Shown here: piece after piece, positions 1-8,424 of the stretch
Layout of the letters: the number at the start of each line of letters is the position of its first letter
Position numbering within the stretch: position 1 is the stretch's first letter
DNA from: Pseudactinotalea terrae
Lineage (GTDB): Bacteria; Actinomycetota; Actinomycetes; Actinomycetales; Beutenbergiaceae
Length of the DNA stretch: 64,000 bases
NCBI RefSeq assembly: GCF_009733845.1
Contig: NZ_WNXZ01000003.1
Coordinates: 310,001-374,000, forward strand
Direction of reading: 5' to 3'
The notes under the pieces: model-generated
Database searches by the model: none
Seen by the model: only the letters and a program-made list of their open reading frames with translations
What the model was told of the DNA's origin: nothing
Position numbers and translations under genes: made by a program

Positions 1-449
1 AGGTAGCCGCCGGCGAGGAGTTCAGGGACCGGCAGCAGCGCACCCTCAGCGGCGCCAAGATCATCGCCGAGCGGCTGATGGACCCGGCGGTGGCCGAGGC
101 CGGCGTCTCGGTGCTGACCGGCGGCACCGACGTGCACCTGGTCCTGGTCGACCTGCGCAACTCGCCGCTGGACGGTCAGCAGGCCGAAGACCTCCTTCAC
201 GGTGCCGGCATCACGGTCAACCGCAACGCGGTGCCGTTCGACCCTCGCCCGCCGCGGGTCACCTCCGGCCTTCGCATCGGTACCCCGGCGCTCGCAAGCC
301 GTGGCTTCGGCGACGCCGAGTTCACCGAGGTCGCGGACATCATCGCCGGGCTGCTCCGCGAGGGTCAGGGCGCCGACCTCGAGGCGGCACGCGCCCGGGT
401 CAAGAAGCTCACCGACGAGTTCCCGCTGTACGAGGGCCTGCAGCAGTGA
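1..449 (+). CDS. glyA: Serine hydroxymethyltransferase, C-terminal part (partial)
   Basis: This is the last 149 or so codons of SHMT, the PLP enzyme that interconverts serine and glycine while charging tetrahydrofolate with a one-carbon unit. The reading frame (third base of the window onward) is open from the edge and contains the family's EEFRDRQ...[11 protein letters not shown] segment, a [14 protein letters not shown] strand and the [20 protein letters not shown] block that lies near the C-terminus. The stop codon overlaps the GTG of folD by four bases (GTGA), so the two one-carbon genes are translationally coupled. The start and the PLP lysine are outside the window. Confidence 0.95.
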   Translation, partial: VAAGEEFRDRQQRTLSGAKIIAERLMDPAVAEAGVSVLTGGTDVHLVLVDLRNSPLDGQQAEDLLHGAGITVNRNAVPFDPRPPRVTSGLRIGTPALASRGFGDAEFTEVADIIAGLLREGQGADLEAARARVKKLTDEFPLYEGLQQ

Positions 450-1306
450 CTGCCCGTCTCCTCCCGGGCAAGCCGGTCGCCGATGCTGTCCTCGCAGCGC
501 TCGGACCTCGGATCGAAGCCCTGACGGCGGCCGGGCACCAGCCTGGCCTCGGCACCATCCTCGTGGGTGAGGACTCGGCGAGCGCCGGGTACATCCGGAT
601 GAAGCAGGGGAAGGCGGCGGAGCTGGGACTCACGTCGCCGCACATCCACCTGCCGCAGGACGCCACCCAGGCCGATGTGCTGGCAGCGATCCGCGAGATG
701 AACGATGCGGCCGAGGTGGACGCGGTGCTCATCCAGCACCCGACGCCGAAGCAGATCGACTTCGACGCCGCGCTGCTCGAGCTCGACCCGGACAAGGACG
801 TGGACGGCCTCCACCCGGTCAACATGGGTCGCCTCGCGTTGGGCATGCCCGGGCCCGTACCGTGCACGCCCGCCGGGATCGAGGCGCTGCTCGCCCACCA
901 CGAGATCCCCGTGGCCGGCCGTGAGGTCGTCATCCTGGGCCGCGGCACCACGCTCGGGCGCCCGCTCGCGCTGCTGATCTCGCAGAAGCGGGACACGGCC
1001 AACGCGGCCGTGACGGTGGTCCACACCGGTGTGCCGAACTGGGCCGACTACACGCGCCGTGCCGAGATCGTCATCGCGGCCGTGGGCGTGCCCGGCATCC
1101 TGCAGCCCGAGCACCTCACGCCCGGGGTCACGGTCGTGGGTGGTGGAGTCCGGTACGAGGGCAAGCGCCTGCTGCCCGACGTCGACGAGCGGTGCGCCGA
1201 GGTCGCCGGTGCCATCACGCCCCGGGTGGGCGGGGTGGGCCCCACCACGATCGCGATGCTCTTCAAGAACGCCGTCGACGCCGCAGAGCGCCGCCGCTCC
1301 GCCTGA
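446..1306 (+). CDS. folD: Bifunctional methylenetetrahydrofolate dehydrogenase/cyclohydrolase
   Basis: The 286-residue protein has the normal FolD length. It oxidises 5,10-methylene-THF (made by the upstream SHMT) to methenyl-THF and hydrolyses that to 10-formyl-THF for purine and fMet synthesis. Visible family features are the catalytic YIRMKQ-K segment (a Y-x3-K motif), [18 protein letters not shown] and the Rossmann loop [19 protein letters not shown] was chosen as start because it overlaps the glyA stop by GTGA; no other start fits the family N-terminus better. Confidence 0.95.
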   Translation: MTARLLPGKPVADAVLAALGPRIEALTAAGHQPGLGTILVGEDSASAGYIRMKQGKAAELGLTSPHIHLPQDATQADVLAAIREMNDAAEVDAVLIQHPTPKQIDFDAALLELDPDKDVDGLHPVNMGRLALGMPGPVPCTPAGIEALLAHHEIPVAGREVVILGRGTTLGRPLALLISQKRDTANAAVTVVHTGVPNWADYTRRAEIVIAAVGVPGILQPEHLTPGVTVVGGGVRYEGKRLLPDVDERCAEVAGAITPRVGGVGPTTIAMLFKNAVDAAERRRSA

Positions 1307-1333
1307 CAGCCAATCCCGCTGCCAGCCCCCCCG

Positions 1334-1367
1334 TCGACCCCTCGTGACCCACGGCTGCGGGTCGAGG
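1334..1367. terminator. Possible bidirectional terminator between folD and the dinB-like gene
   Basis: TCGACCC (1334-1340) can pair with GGGTCGA (1359-1365); a competing CCTC/GAGG plus GACCC/GGGTC pairing shares the same right arm. It lies between two convergent genes, but there is no T-tract on either side. The rest of 1307-1582 shows no convincing gene on either strand. Confidence 0.3.
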
Positions 1368-1582
1368 TAATCGGAGACTCTCTCGCGGCGTGCAGGGCGA
1401 GAGCTCGATGATGAGCGTCGTGGAGATCTGTCGGGACGCCGTCGGGCCGATGCTCCGAGTTTCCTGCGCGGGGCTGGGCGCGCCGGGGGACGACGGGGTG
1501 CGACTGGCAGACGCCCGCGCCGGCAGCACACCCATCCGGTGAACCGCCGGCACCATCCCGCTCGGTCGTCGAGGTTCCGCGG

Positions 1583-2359
1583 CTACTGGGCGCCAGCGTC
1601 GGTGGCCACCTGCTGGAGTCGCTCGACGTACTCGGCCCACCACCGGGCGTCGTGCTCGGGAAGGTTCGAGCCGCCGTCGCGCAGCCCCGCAGCGCCGTCG
1701 ATCAGCTCGCGCACGATGTCGGCGTGGCCGGCGTGCCGAGCGACCTCGGCGGTCACGTGCACGAGGATCTGGGCGAGCGTGACGTCGCCCCGGTCGCCCC
1801 ACCACGGCACGTGGCCTGGAGCGTCGAGGGGGAGCGCGTCGATCGTCGCATCGGCGTGCGCCCACACCCGTTCCGCGAAGGCGCGTACCGAGGCCACCGA
1901 CTCCTCCGGCCCGGCGTACATGTCGGCGTTGTCCTCGGCATCCTCGGCTGCCCACGGCAGGACCTCCGGGAACGGCCGGTCGAACACGAGCCCGAAGTAC
2001 TCCGCCTCGACCGTGGCGACATGCTTCAGCAGCCCGAGCAGGTTGGTACCGGTCGGGGTCATCGGCCAGCGCGCGTCGCGCTCGCTGACCCCATCCAGCT
2101 TCCACATCAGCACCTCGTGCTGCCGCGACAGATAGTTGTGAAGGTGGTTCTTGACATCGCCGGGTGTCTCGTGCGCGTCTGTGCTCTCGATCTCGAGGCT
2201 GCCCACCTGCTGGTAGCCCGAGTCCATCAGGGGAAACGATGCCGGTTGTCTCAGGTCGAGCTGGCCCAGCGCGCCGGCCCAGTAGCGCAGGATCCTCCCT
2301 GCTTCGGATGCCGGCTCGGCGCCGAGGGCATCGAGGTCGATGTCGAGAGTGATTCGCAT
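1583..2359 (-). CDS. DinB/DUF664-family protein with an extra N-terminal module
   Basis: Residues from about 75 onward look like the DinB/DUF664 four-helix fold (bacillithiol/mycothiol-dependent transferase-like superfamily). The helix carrying LLGLLKHVATVEAEYF gives the first metal-type histidine and VTAEVARHAGHADIVREL gives the other two. The first 60 residues (MRITLDIDLD... then GYQQVGSLEIE) form a separate beta-rich module that I recall as a stand-alone start in small actinobacterial proteins. ATG 2359 is preferred because the conserved-looking sequence starts there; GTG 2389 would add ten residues. The gene follows the MarR gene on the same strand, 33 bp after its stop codon, and may be co-transcribed. 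The substrate is unknown. Confidence 0.75.
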   Translation of the reverse strand: MRITLDIDLDALGAEPASEAGRILRYWAGALGQLDLRQPASFPLMDSGYQQVGSLEIESTDAHETPGDVKNHLHNYLSRQHEVLMWKLDGVSERDARWPMTPTGTNLLGLLKHVATVEAEYFGLVFDRPFPEVLPWAAEDAEDNADMYAGPEESVASVRAFAERVWAHADATIDALPLDAPGHVPWWGDRGDVTLAQILVHVTAEVARHAGHADIVRELIDGAAGLRDGGSNLPEHDARWWAEYVERLQQVATDAGAQ

Positions 2360-2392
2360 GCCACCGATGCTGTCACGGCCCTCCGACACCGT

Positions 2393-2836
2393 TCACAGGA
2401 ACCGCAGCAGCAGCTCTCGCAACCGGGCCTCGTCGTCCGGCGAGAGCTCGTGCCGCACGATCGAGTCGACCGAGCCCGCGTCGTCGAGCTCCTGCATCAC
2501 GCGCCGGCCGGTCGGTGTGGCGGCCAGCAACCTGACCCGGCGGTCGTCGGTGTGCCGCTCACGCGTCACGTACCCATGGCGTTCGAGCCCTGCCACGATC
2601 CGGCTCGTCGTCTGCTCGGTCACCCCGAGCGCGGCGGCCAGCTCCCGCTGCGACAACGGCCCGGCCATGAGGATCGCGAGCGCGGGCAGCGAGGCGTGGT
2701 TGAGGTTCCACCCCGCCAGGTAGGCGTTCCAGCCGTTCTCCATGCGGCGCGCGGCTGCGGACAGCAACCGCCCGGTCGGCCACTGGGAGGGGTCCACGTC
2801 GACGCCGTGTCGATCGGGTGACTGCGCTGTGCTCAC
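2393..2836 (-). CDS. MarR-family transcriptional regulator
   Basis: A 147-residue winged-helix protein with the MarR order: a dimer helix, the recognition region LSQRELAAALGVTEQTTSRIVAGLERHGYV, and the wing with the family's DDRRVRLLAATPTG. It is transcribed divergently from the MMPL exporter, so it very probably represses that exporter. GTG 2836 is proposed because CACAAT (complement of 2844-2849) sits 7 nt upstream, giving a leaderless start. ATG 2845 and ATG 2866 are in-frame alternatives but lie inside or upstream of that -10. Confidence 0.88.
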   Translation of the reverse strand: MSTAQSPDRHGVDVDPSQWPTGRLLSAAARRMENGWNAYLAGWNLNHASLPALAILMAGPLSQRELAAALGVTEQTTSRIVAGLERHGYVTRERHTDDRRVRLLAATPTGRRVMQELDDAGSVDSIVRHELSPDDEARLRELLLRFL

Positions 2837-2856
2837 CTGAGGCATTGTGCCGGGAG

Positions 2857-2901
2857 TTGCCTGCAAGCGGGGAACCGTGCAAAATACTCAGCGTGCTGAG
2901 T
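2857..2901 (+). promoter_or_regulatory. Leaderless promoter and MarR-type operator over the MMPL start codon
   Basis: TTGCCT (2857-2862), 17 nt, CAAAAT (2880-2885), 7 nt, then the GTG at 2893. A perfect inverted repeat, ACTCAGC-GT-GCTGAGT (2887-2902, within one base), covers the predicted transcription start and start codon. The 7-2-7 geometry is typical of MarR operators, and the divergent MarR gene is the obvious ligand. Binding there would block RNA polymerase at +1. Confidence 0.65.
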
Positions 2902-5124
2902 GAATCTGAGGCCCCCGACCACCGCGAGGGCGGGGCGCGTCGCAGCCGCGGTGCGCTGCGCTGGCTCGTCGTCTCCATCGCGCTCATCGGGTGGTTCGCG
3001 ATCGCTGCGTTCGGGGGGATGGCGCAGGGAACGCTCTCGCAGGTGCAGGAGAACGATGCGGCTGCATTCCTGCCCGCCAACGCCGAGTCGACGCGTGCGG
3101 GCGAGCTCGCCGCCGAGTTCACCGAAGGCACCTCGCTGCCCGGTCTCGTCGTCATCACCTCCGACGACGGCGCTGCCCTGGGCGAGGAGCAGATCGCCGC
3201 GATCCAGGCCTTCGCCGAGAGCATCGGCGGCCTCGAGCTGCCCGGTGGCGAGGTGGTCGAGGACGTCCTCACCGGCCCTGTCGCGGTCGTGCCGTCCGAG
3301 GACGGCGAGGCGATCATGCTGCCCGTCTCGATCGATGCCACGCAGGCCGATCGGCTCATCGGTGACGACGAGGAGCGCGTGACGGTCGCCGTCGTCGAGA
3401 GCATCCGTACCGAGGCTCCCGCCGCGCTCGAGGGGGTCGACGTGACCGCCTGGGTCAGCGGCCCTGCGGGCTACGTCGCCGACCTCGTCTCCGCCTTCGG
3501 CGGCATCGACGGCCTGCTGCTGCTCGTCGCGCTGGTCGTGGTGCTGGTCATCCTCGTCATCGTCTACCGCTCGCCGCTGCTGCCGTTCGCCGTGATCTTC
3601 ACCTCCGTGTTCGCGCTGTGCCTGGCCGCGCTCGTGGTGAAGCCGCTCGCAGGCAACGACGTGCTCCAGCTCAACGGCCAGAGCCAGGGAATCCTGTCGA
3701 TCCTCGTGATCGGCGCGGCCACCGACTACTCGTTGCTGCTCGTGGCCCGGTACCGCGAGGAGCTGACGAGGCACCGCCGTCCGAGTGCCGCGATGCGCGC
3801 TGCCTGGCGCGCCTCGCTCGAGCCGATCGCGGCGAGCGCCGGCACCGTGATCGCCGGGCTGCTGTGCCTCATGCTCTCCGACCTCGGCTCCAACGCCAGC
3901 CTCGGCCCGGTCGCGGCGATCGGGATCGTCGCGGCATTCCTCGGCGCACTCACCTTCCTGCCGGCGCTCCTGCTGCTCGCGGGCCAGCGCAGCCGGGTCG
4001 TCTTCTGGCCGCGGGTGCCGCACTACAGCGCCGCAGGCGACGAGCCCGGGAAGCCCGGTCTGTGGCAGCGGGTGGCCGATGCGGTGACCCGCCGGGCGCG
4101 CCCGGTCTGGATCATCACGCTGCTCGGGCTGCTCGCGCTCGCCGCCTTCCTTCCCACGTTGCGCGCCGACGGCACGGGTGAATCCGACGTGTTCCGGGGC
4201 GAGGTCGAGGCTGTCGCGGGCGAGGAGGTGCTCGCCGCGCACTTCGAGATCGGCCAGGTCGAGCCGATCCAGGTGTTCGTCGCCGAGGACGCCGCCGCGG
4301 CGGTGGTCGACGCGATGGACGGGATCGACGGCGTCGCCTCCGCCGCCGTATACACCGGCGAGGCCGCCGCCGGACCACCGAGCGAGGAACCCGCCGAGCC
4401 GGTCGTCGTCGACGGGATCGTGATGGTCGAGGTCGTCACCGAGGCGAGTGCCGAGAGCCGGGAGGCGATCGGCGTGGCTGCCGACGTGCGGGAGGCGGCC
4501 CACGCCGCGGCGCCCGACAGCCTGGTCGGTGGCGCGGCCGCGGAGCGGCTCGACACCCAGGAGACAGCTGCCAGCGACCTCCGCACGATCGTGCCGGTCG
4601 TGCTGATCGTCATCTTCCTCATGCTCGTGCTGCTGCTGCGGGCGATCGTGGCGCCGCTGCTGCTGCTCGTCGCCAACGTGGTCTCGTTCGCCGCGACCAT
4701 GGGCCTGTCGGCGGTCGTGTTCAACCATGTCCTCGACCTGCCCGGCGCCGATGCCACCGTGCCGCTGTACGGGTTCGTGTTCCTCGTGGCGCTCGGCATC
4801 GACTACTCGATCTTCCTCATGACCCGGGTGCGCGAGGAGTCGTTGCAGCACGGCACCCGGGAGGGGGTGCGCCGCGGACTGGCGGTCACCGGCGGCGTCA
4901 TCACCTCCGCCGGGCTGGTGCTGGCGGCGACCTTCTCGGCACTCGGTGTCATCCCGCTGCTGTTCCTGCTCCAGATCGCGTTCATCGTGGCGGTCGGCGT
5001 GCTCATCGACACCTTCGTGGTGCGATCGCTGCTGGTGCCTGGCCTCGTGCACGACATCGGTCGCGCGGTCTGGTGGCCCTGGGTGCGCCGCATCCCGCGT
5101 GACGAGGCCTCGTCCCAGGGATGA
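2893..5124 (+). CDS. MMPL/RND-family membrane transporter
   Basis: A 743-residue transporter with two repeated halves. Each half has one membrane helix, an extracytoplasmic domain and a cluster of helices: N-terminal helix at about residues 20-42, the first large domain to about 215, then helices; the second half starts near 415. Each half carries the MMPL hallmark in its fourth-helix region (GAATDYSLLLVARYREE and ALGIDYSIFLMTRVREE), whose Asp-Tyr pair carries the proton. Length matches the YdfJ-type drug or lipid exporters. GTG 2893 is preferred over an upstream start at 2818 because 2818 would overlap the divergent MarR gene and the promoter. Substrate is unknown; the MarR partner suggests a toxic or phenolic compound. 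Confidence 0.9.
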   Translation: MLSESEAPDHREGGARRSRGALRWLVVSIALIGWFAIAAFGGMAQGTLSQVQENDAAAFLPANAESTRAGELAAEFTEGTSLPGLVVITSDDGAALGEEQIAAIQAFAESIGGLELPGGEVVEDVLTGPVAVVPSEDGEAIMLPVSIDATQADRLIGDDEERVTVAVVESIRTEAPAALEGVDVTAWVSGPAGYVADLVSAFGGIDGLLLLVALVVVLVILVIVYRSPLLPFAVIFTSVFALCLAALVVKPLAGNDVLQLNGQSQGILSILVIGAATDYSLLLVARYREELTRHRRPSAAMRAAWRASLEPIAASAGTVIAGLLCLMLSDLGSNASLGPVAAIGIVAAFLGALTFLPALLLLAGQRSRVVFWPRVPHYSAAGDEPGKPGLWQRVADAVTRRARPVWIITLLGLLALAAFLPTLRADGTGESDVFRGEVEAVAGEEVLAAHFEIGQVEPIQVFVAEDAAAAVVDAMDGIDGVASAAVYTGEAAAGPPSEEPAEPVVVDGIVMVEVVTEASAESREAIGVAADVREAAHAAAPDSLVGGAAAERLDTQETAASDLRTIVPVVLIVIFLMLVLLLRAIVAPLLLLVANVVSFAATMGLSAVVFNHVLDLPGADATVPLYGFVFLVALGIDYSIFLMTRVREESLQHGTREGVRRGLAVTGGVITSAGLVLAATFSALGVIPLLFLLQIAFIVAVGVLIDTFVVRSLLVPGLVHDIGRAVWWPWVRRIPRDEASSQG

Positions 5125-5168
5125 GCGCCGGCACGATGGCCGGAGGTGCCGCGGACCGGCGATCCGCG

Positions 5169-5181
5169 TACGCTCCATCCA
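5169..5181 (+). promoter_or_regulatory. Leaderless promoter of the TetR-like gene
   Basis: TACGCT at 5169-5174 is followed by six bases and the ATG at 5181, the same spacing seen before sdhC, manC and several other genes here. It lies just downstream of the MMPL stop, so the regulator can be expressed separately. Confidence 0.55.
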
Positions 5182-5723
5182 TGCCGGATCGCCGTACGCG
5201 GATGCTCGACGCCGCCCTCGCCATCGTGGGAGAGAGCGGCACGAGGGGGCTCACCCACCGCGGGATCGACCGTCGCCTGGAGGTGCCGGACGGGAGCACC
5301 TCCAACTACTTCCGCACCCGCCGCTCGCTGCTGGTGGGCACGATGGAGCGGCTGCAGGAGGTGGACCAGGCCACGCTCACGGAGATCCACCGCGGGTTCA
5401 AGAAGATCGACGACGTCGGTCTCGCTGCTGCGCTCGCCGAGTTCGCGGTGCGTCAGTGCCGGCCGTCCGCGATCACGCGCGCCCGTGCTCGCTTCGCGCT
5501 GACGCTCGTGTTCCCCGAGCGCCTCGGCGGGACGCTGCGAGCCTGGCTGAAGCTCGGCGTCGCGAACCTGGGGCACGCCAACCCGGACGCCCTGACCCGA
5601 GCGCTGCTCGCCTACACCGAGGGCGTCATCTACCAAGCGATCCTCGACACCGGCGGCAAGGGCACCGAGCTCGACCGAGACGAGGTCGCCTGTCACGCCC
5701 TCACCTTGATCCGTGGGGTCTGA
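5181..5723 (+). CDS. TetR-family transcriptional regulator
   Basis: A 180-residue regulator. Residues 1-50 form the TetR DNA-binding domain (MPDRRTRMLDAALAIVGESG, then a recognition helix region with TSNYFRTRRSLLVG). The remainder is an all-helical ligand/dimer domain with no recognisable ligand signature. The ATG at 5181 is chosen over one at 5121 because of the TACGCT box six bases upstream and because the family N-terminus starts there. It sits 56 bp after the MMPL gene and may add a second layer of control. Its end overlaps the xthA GTG by 11 bases. Confidence 0.85.
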   Translation: MPDRRTRMLDAALAIVGESGTRGLTHRGIDRRLEVPDGSTSNYFRTRRSLLVGTMERLQEVDQATLTEIHRGFKKIDDVGLAAALAEFAVRQCRPSAITRARARFALTLVFPERLGGTLRAWLKLGVANLGHANPDALTRALLAYTEGVIYQAILDTGGKGTELDRDEVACHALTLIRGV

Positions 5724-6540
5724 GCCGCTCACCGTCGCCACCGTCAACGTCAACGGGATCCGCGCGGCGTTCCGGCGCGGGATGCCCGCTTGGCTGACGG
5801 CGAGCCAGCCCGACGTGCTGCTGCTGCAGGAGGTCCGCGCACCCAGCTCGATCCTCACCGAGCATCTCGGGCCCGACTGGCACCTCGTGCACCACGAGGC
5901 TCCGACCGCCGGGCGCGCCGGCGTGGCGATCGCCTCCAGGCTCGCGTTCCAGGCAGTGCGGCTCGGGCTGCCCGGGGAACCGACCGAGAGCGTGGGTCGC
6001 TGGGTCGAGTCCGATCTCCTCATGCCCGACGGCGAGACCCTCACCGTGATCTCGACCTATGTCCACACCGCGACCGCGCGCACGCCGTCGATGGCGGTCA
6101 AGCTCGCCTTCCTCGAACGAGCTACCGCGAGGCTGGCCGAGCTGGCCGAGGGCCGTGCGGTGCTGGGCGGCGACCTCAACGTGGCCCACGACGAGCGGGA
6201 CATCAAGAACTGGAAGGGCAACCGTGGCAAGTCGGGCTTCCTGCCGCAGGAGCAGGCGTACCTGACGCGCTGGCGCGAGCTCGGCTGGGTCGACGCCGCG
6301 CGCACCTACGCCGGTGATGTCGAGGGGCCCTACACCTGGTGGTCCTGGCGCGGCCGCGCGTACGACAACGACGCGGGGTGGCGCATCGACTACCTGTGGT
6401 GCTCGGCCGCGCTCGCGCCGTCCGTGCGTGAGGTCACGGTCGACCGCGCGCCCGGCTATGAGGGTCGCTGGTCGGACCACGCCCCCGTGAGGGCTGTGCT
6501 CAGCCAGCGCGACCCGCTGGGCCGCCGGGCGTCGCGATGA
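5713..6540 (+). CDS. xthA: Exodeoxyribonuclease III
   Basis: A 275-residue endonuclease/exonuclease/phosphatase-fold enzyme that cuts DNA 5' to abasic sites and trims 3' ends in base-excision repair. Catalytic motifs are in order: VNVNGIRAAF (Asn near 12), LLLQEVRA (metal-binding Glu40), GGDLNVAHDERDIKN (Asp154, Asn156), RIDYLW and the terminal SDHAPV (catalytic Asp-His). Start GTG 5713 overlaps the TetR gene. The 3' end overlaps the convergent galK by 41 bp, so the last 13 codons of each gene are antisense to each other. Confidence 0.93.
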   Translation: MGSEPLTVATVNVNGIRAAFRRGMPAWLTASQPDVLLLQEVRAPSSILTEHLGPDWHLVHHEAPTAGRAGVAIASRLAFQAVRLGLPGEPTESVGRWVESDLLMPDGETLTVISTYVHTATARTPSMAVKLAFLERATARLAELAEGRAVLGGDLNVAHDERDIKNWKGNRGKSGFLPQEQAYLTRWRELGWVDAARTYAGDVEGPYTWWSWRGRAYDNDAGWRIDYLWCSAALAPSVREVTVDRAPGYEGRWSDHAPVRAVLSQRDPLGRRASR

Positions 6541-7723
6541 GGAAAGCGGGCTCGGCGTGCCCGGCATCGTGGAAGGCCTGCACGACGGCGGTGCTCACCG
6601 CGTGCCCCTGACCCGCCTCGATCAGGGCGATGGCCGAGCCGCCGAACCCGCCGCCGGTCATGCGGGCACCGAGGGCGCCAGCGGCACGTGCGGCCTCGAC
6701 CGCCAGGTCGAGCTCGGCGCAGGAGACCTCGTAGTCGTCACGCAGCGAGGTGTGCGAGGCGTCCATCAGCGGGCCGACCTCGCGCACCTTCCCGGCCGAG
6801 AGCAGGGCCACGAAGCCGCGGACCCGGTCGATCTCGGTGACGACGTGCCGCACCCGAGCCCGGGCGACATCGTCCTCGAGGCGGGGGAGGGTGACGTCGA
6901 GGTCGGCGAGATCGATCTCGCGAAGGGTCTCGACCCCCAGTGAGGCGGCGGCCGCCTCGCAGGTGGCGCGGCGCTGCGCATATTGACCGTCGGCGTGCGC
7001 GTGCGGCGCGCGGGTGTCGATGACCAGCAGCTCCAGGCCGGCGGCCGGCAGGTCGAACGGGAGGTGCTCGACGCTGCCGTTGCGGCAGTCGAGCAGCAGG
7101 GCGTGCCCCTCACGGCAGCGCAGCGACGCGGACTGGTCCATGCCGCCCGTGTTGGCGCCGGCGATCTCGTTCTCGGCCCGGATGCACGCCTCGACGAGCA
7201 GGGCGCGTGCCTCATCGGTGTCGACGCCGGAGCCCACCCAGTCGGGGTGCTCGGCCAGCGGGACCGCGATCGAGCCCTCGAGCGCGGCAGAGGAGCTGAG
7301 GCCCGCGCCGTAGGGGACGCAGGACTCGACAGCGGCGTCGAACCCGGTGACCGGCTGCCCCGCCTGCTGCAGCGCCCATGCGACGCCGACCACGTACGCA
7401 GCCCAGCCCTCGACAGCACCGGGAGCGACGTCGGCGAGCCGACCCTCCCACGGCGTCGACTCCCGACCCGAGACCAGGCGCACGACGTCGTCGTCCCGGC
7501 GACGGAAGGCGGCGAAGGTGCGGTGGGGGAGTGCGATCGGGAGCGCGAGACCGCCGTTGTAGTCGGTGTGCTCCCCGATGAGGTTGACGCGCCCGGGGGC
7601 GAACCAGACGCCGTCGGGTCGCTCGCCGAAGACCTCGGTGAACGTGCTGCTTGCACGGGCGGCGCCATCGGCAGCGGACCAGGAGTCGACGAGCTCGGGC
7701 GTGGGCTGATCGGTGTAAGGCAC
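6500..7723 (-). CDS. galK: Galactokinase
   Basis: A 407-residue GHMP kinase that phosphorylates galactose at C1 with ATP. It shows the galactokinase signature GRVNLIGEHTDYNGG (residues 44-58), the phosphate loop PYGAGLSSSAALE, a GANTGGMDQSAS segment with the catalytic Asp, and TGGGFGGSAIAL near the end. The open frame runs 60 codons further upstream, but GTG 7723 is preferred because CACAAT lies six bases upstream and the sequence before it is not family-like. No other Leloir gene is nearby. Confidence 0.93.
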   Translation of the reverse strand: MPYTDQPTPELVDSWSAADGAARASSTFTEVFGERPDGVWFAPGRVNLIGEHTDYNGGLALPIALPHRTFAAFRRRDDDVVRLVSGRESTPWEGRLADVAPGAVEGWAAYVVGVAWALQQAGQPVTGFDAAVESCVPYGAGLSSSAALEGSIAVPLAEHPDWVGSGVDTDEARALLVEACIRAENEIAGANTGGMDQSASLRCREGHALLLDCRNGSVEHLPFDLPAAGLELLVIDTRAPHAHADGQYAQRRATCEAAAASLGVETLREIDLADLDVTLPRLEDDVARARVRHVVTEIDRVRGFVALLSAGKVREVGPLMDASHTSLRDDYEVSCAELDLAVEAARAAGALGARMTGGGFGGSAIALIEAGQGHAVSTAVVQAFHDAGHAEPAFLIATPGGPAGRAG

Positions 7724-7735
7724 GGGTCCATTGTG
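7723..7735 (-). promoter_or_regulatory. Leaderless promoter of galK
   Basis: On the minus strand CACAAT (complement of 7730-7735) is followed by six bases and the galK GTG. The same CACAAT box is used before the MarR gene. No operator-like palindrome is evident. Confidence 0.45.
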
Positions 7736-7824
7736 GCCGTTCTGGCAGATGCCGGGCACCACGGCGTCCGAGGAGCGGGACACGATTGGCGCGGAGAACA
7801 GGTCGGACCGGGCAAGATGGGGGG

Positions 7825-7869
7825 ATGCTCGCCGCCGCGCCCTGCTCGTCCGAGGGTCTGATCCGATGA
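7825..7869 (+). CDS. Short leaderless leader ORF (14 codons) coupled to the 2H phosphoesterase gene
   Basis: CAAGAT (7813-7818) lies six bases before an ATG at 7825 that opens a 14-codon frame, MLAAAPCSSEGLIR. Its TGA overlaps the ATG of the next gene (ATGA at 7866-7869). No ribosome-binding site precedes the downstream ATG, so ribosomes terminating on the leader could reinitiate there. It is too short to judge by coding statistics; the peptide resembles nothing I know. Confidence 0.4.
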   Translation: MLAAAPCSSEGLIR

Positions 7870-8423
7870 GGGTGCCGCCGAGGGTGGGTTCGCAGATCAG
7901 CATCGGCGTGGCGATCGCGGTGCCCGCCCCCTACTCCGAGTCGCTGACGCGGGCGCGGATCGATGCCGGCGATCCCGAGGCACTCGCGATCGACCCGCAC
8001 ATCACGCTGATGCCGCCGACCGTGATCGAGCCCGATCAGCTCGACGCCGTACGGGTGCACCTGCGCGAGGTCGCGGCCGCGCACGCGCCGTTCGTGGTCG
8101 CGCTGTCGGGGACCGACACGTTCCGGCCGATCTCGCCCGTGGTGTTCGTGGCGGTCACCGAGGGTGCCGAGGGATGCGCCGAGCTGCACGGCTCGGTCAA
8201 CACGGGCCCGTTGTCGCAACCGATCCGGTTCCCGTACCACCCGCACGTGACGATCGCGCACGACCTCGACGACGCCCGGCTCGACGCCGCCGGGCTGTCA
8301 CGCGCCGACTTCCAGGCCCGCTTCCCGGTCGCGCAGTTCGCGCTCTACGAATACGGTGACGACGGGGTGTGGCGCGAGGTCGAGACGTTCTTGCTCGTGA
8401 CGCACGACGACCCAGGGGGCTGA
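7866..8423 (+). CDS. 2H phosphoesterase / 2'-5' RNA ligase-like protein
   Basis: A 185-residue protein of the LigT/2H superfamily, which opens cyclic phosphates or RNA 2'-5' links. Both catalytic H-x-T/S motifs are present: PHITLMPP near residue 45 and HPHVTIAH near 130. Start ATG 7866 is fixed by the overlap with the 14-codon leader and by the conserved beta strand QISIGVAIAVPAPYS soon after it. It is followed by the YihY/BrkB gene one base after the stop codon. The physiological substrate is unknown. Confidence 0.85.
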   Translation: MRVPPRVGSQISIGVAIAVPAPYSESLTRARIDAGDPEALAIDPHITLMPPTVIEPDQLDAVRVHLREVAAAHAPFVVALSGTDTFRPISPVVFVAVTEGAEGCAELHGSVNTGPLSQPIRFPYHPHVTIAHDLDDARLDAAGLSRADFQARFPVAQFALYEYGDDGVWREVETFLLVTHDDPGG

Positions 8424-8424
8424 G

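Noticed and set aside
1307-1582. Small gene between folD and the DinB-like gene
   Set aside because: Open frames here are continuations of shadow frames, with no start signal or recognisable sequence.
2833-5178. 781-codon minus-strand open frame over the MMPL gene
   Set aside because: It is the high-GC antisense shadow of a well-supported transporter; the translation is Arg/Gly/Asp-rich with no fold.
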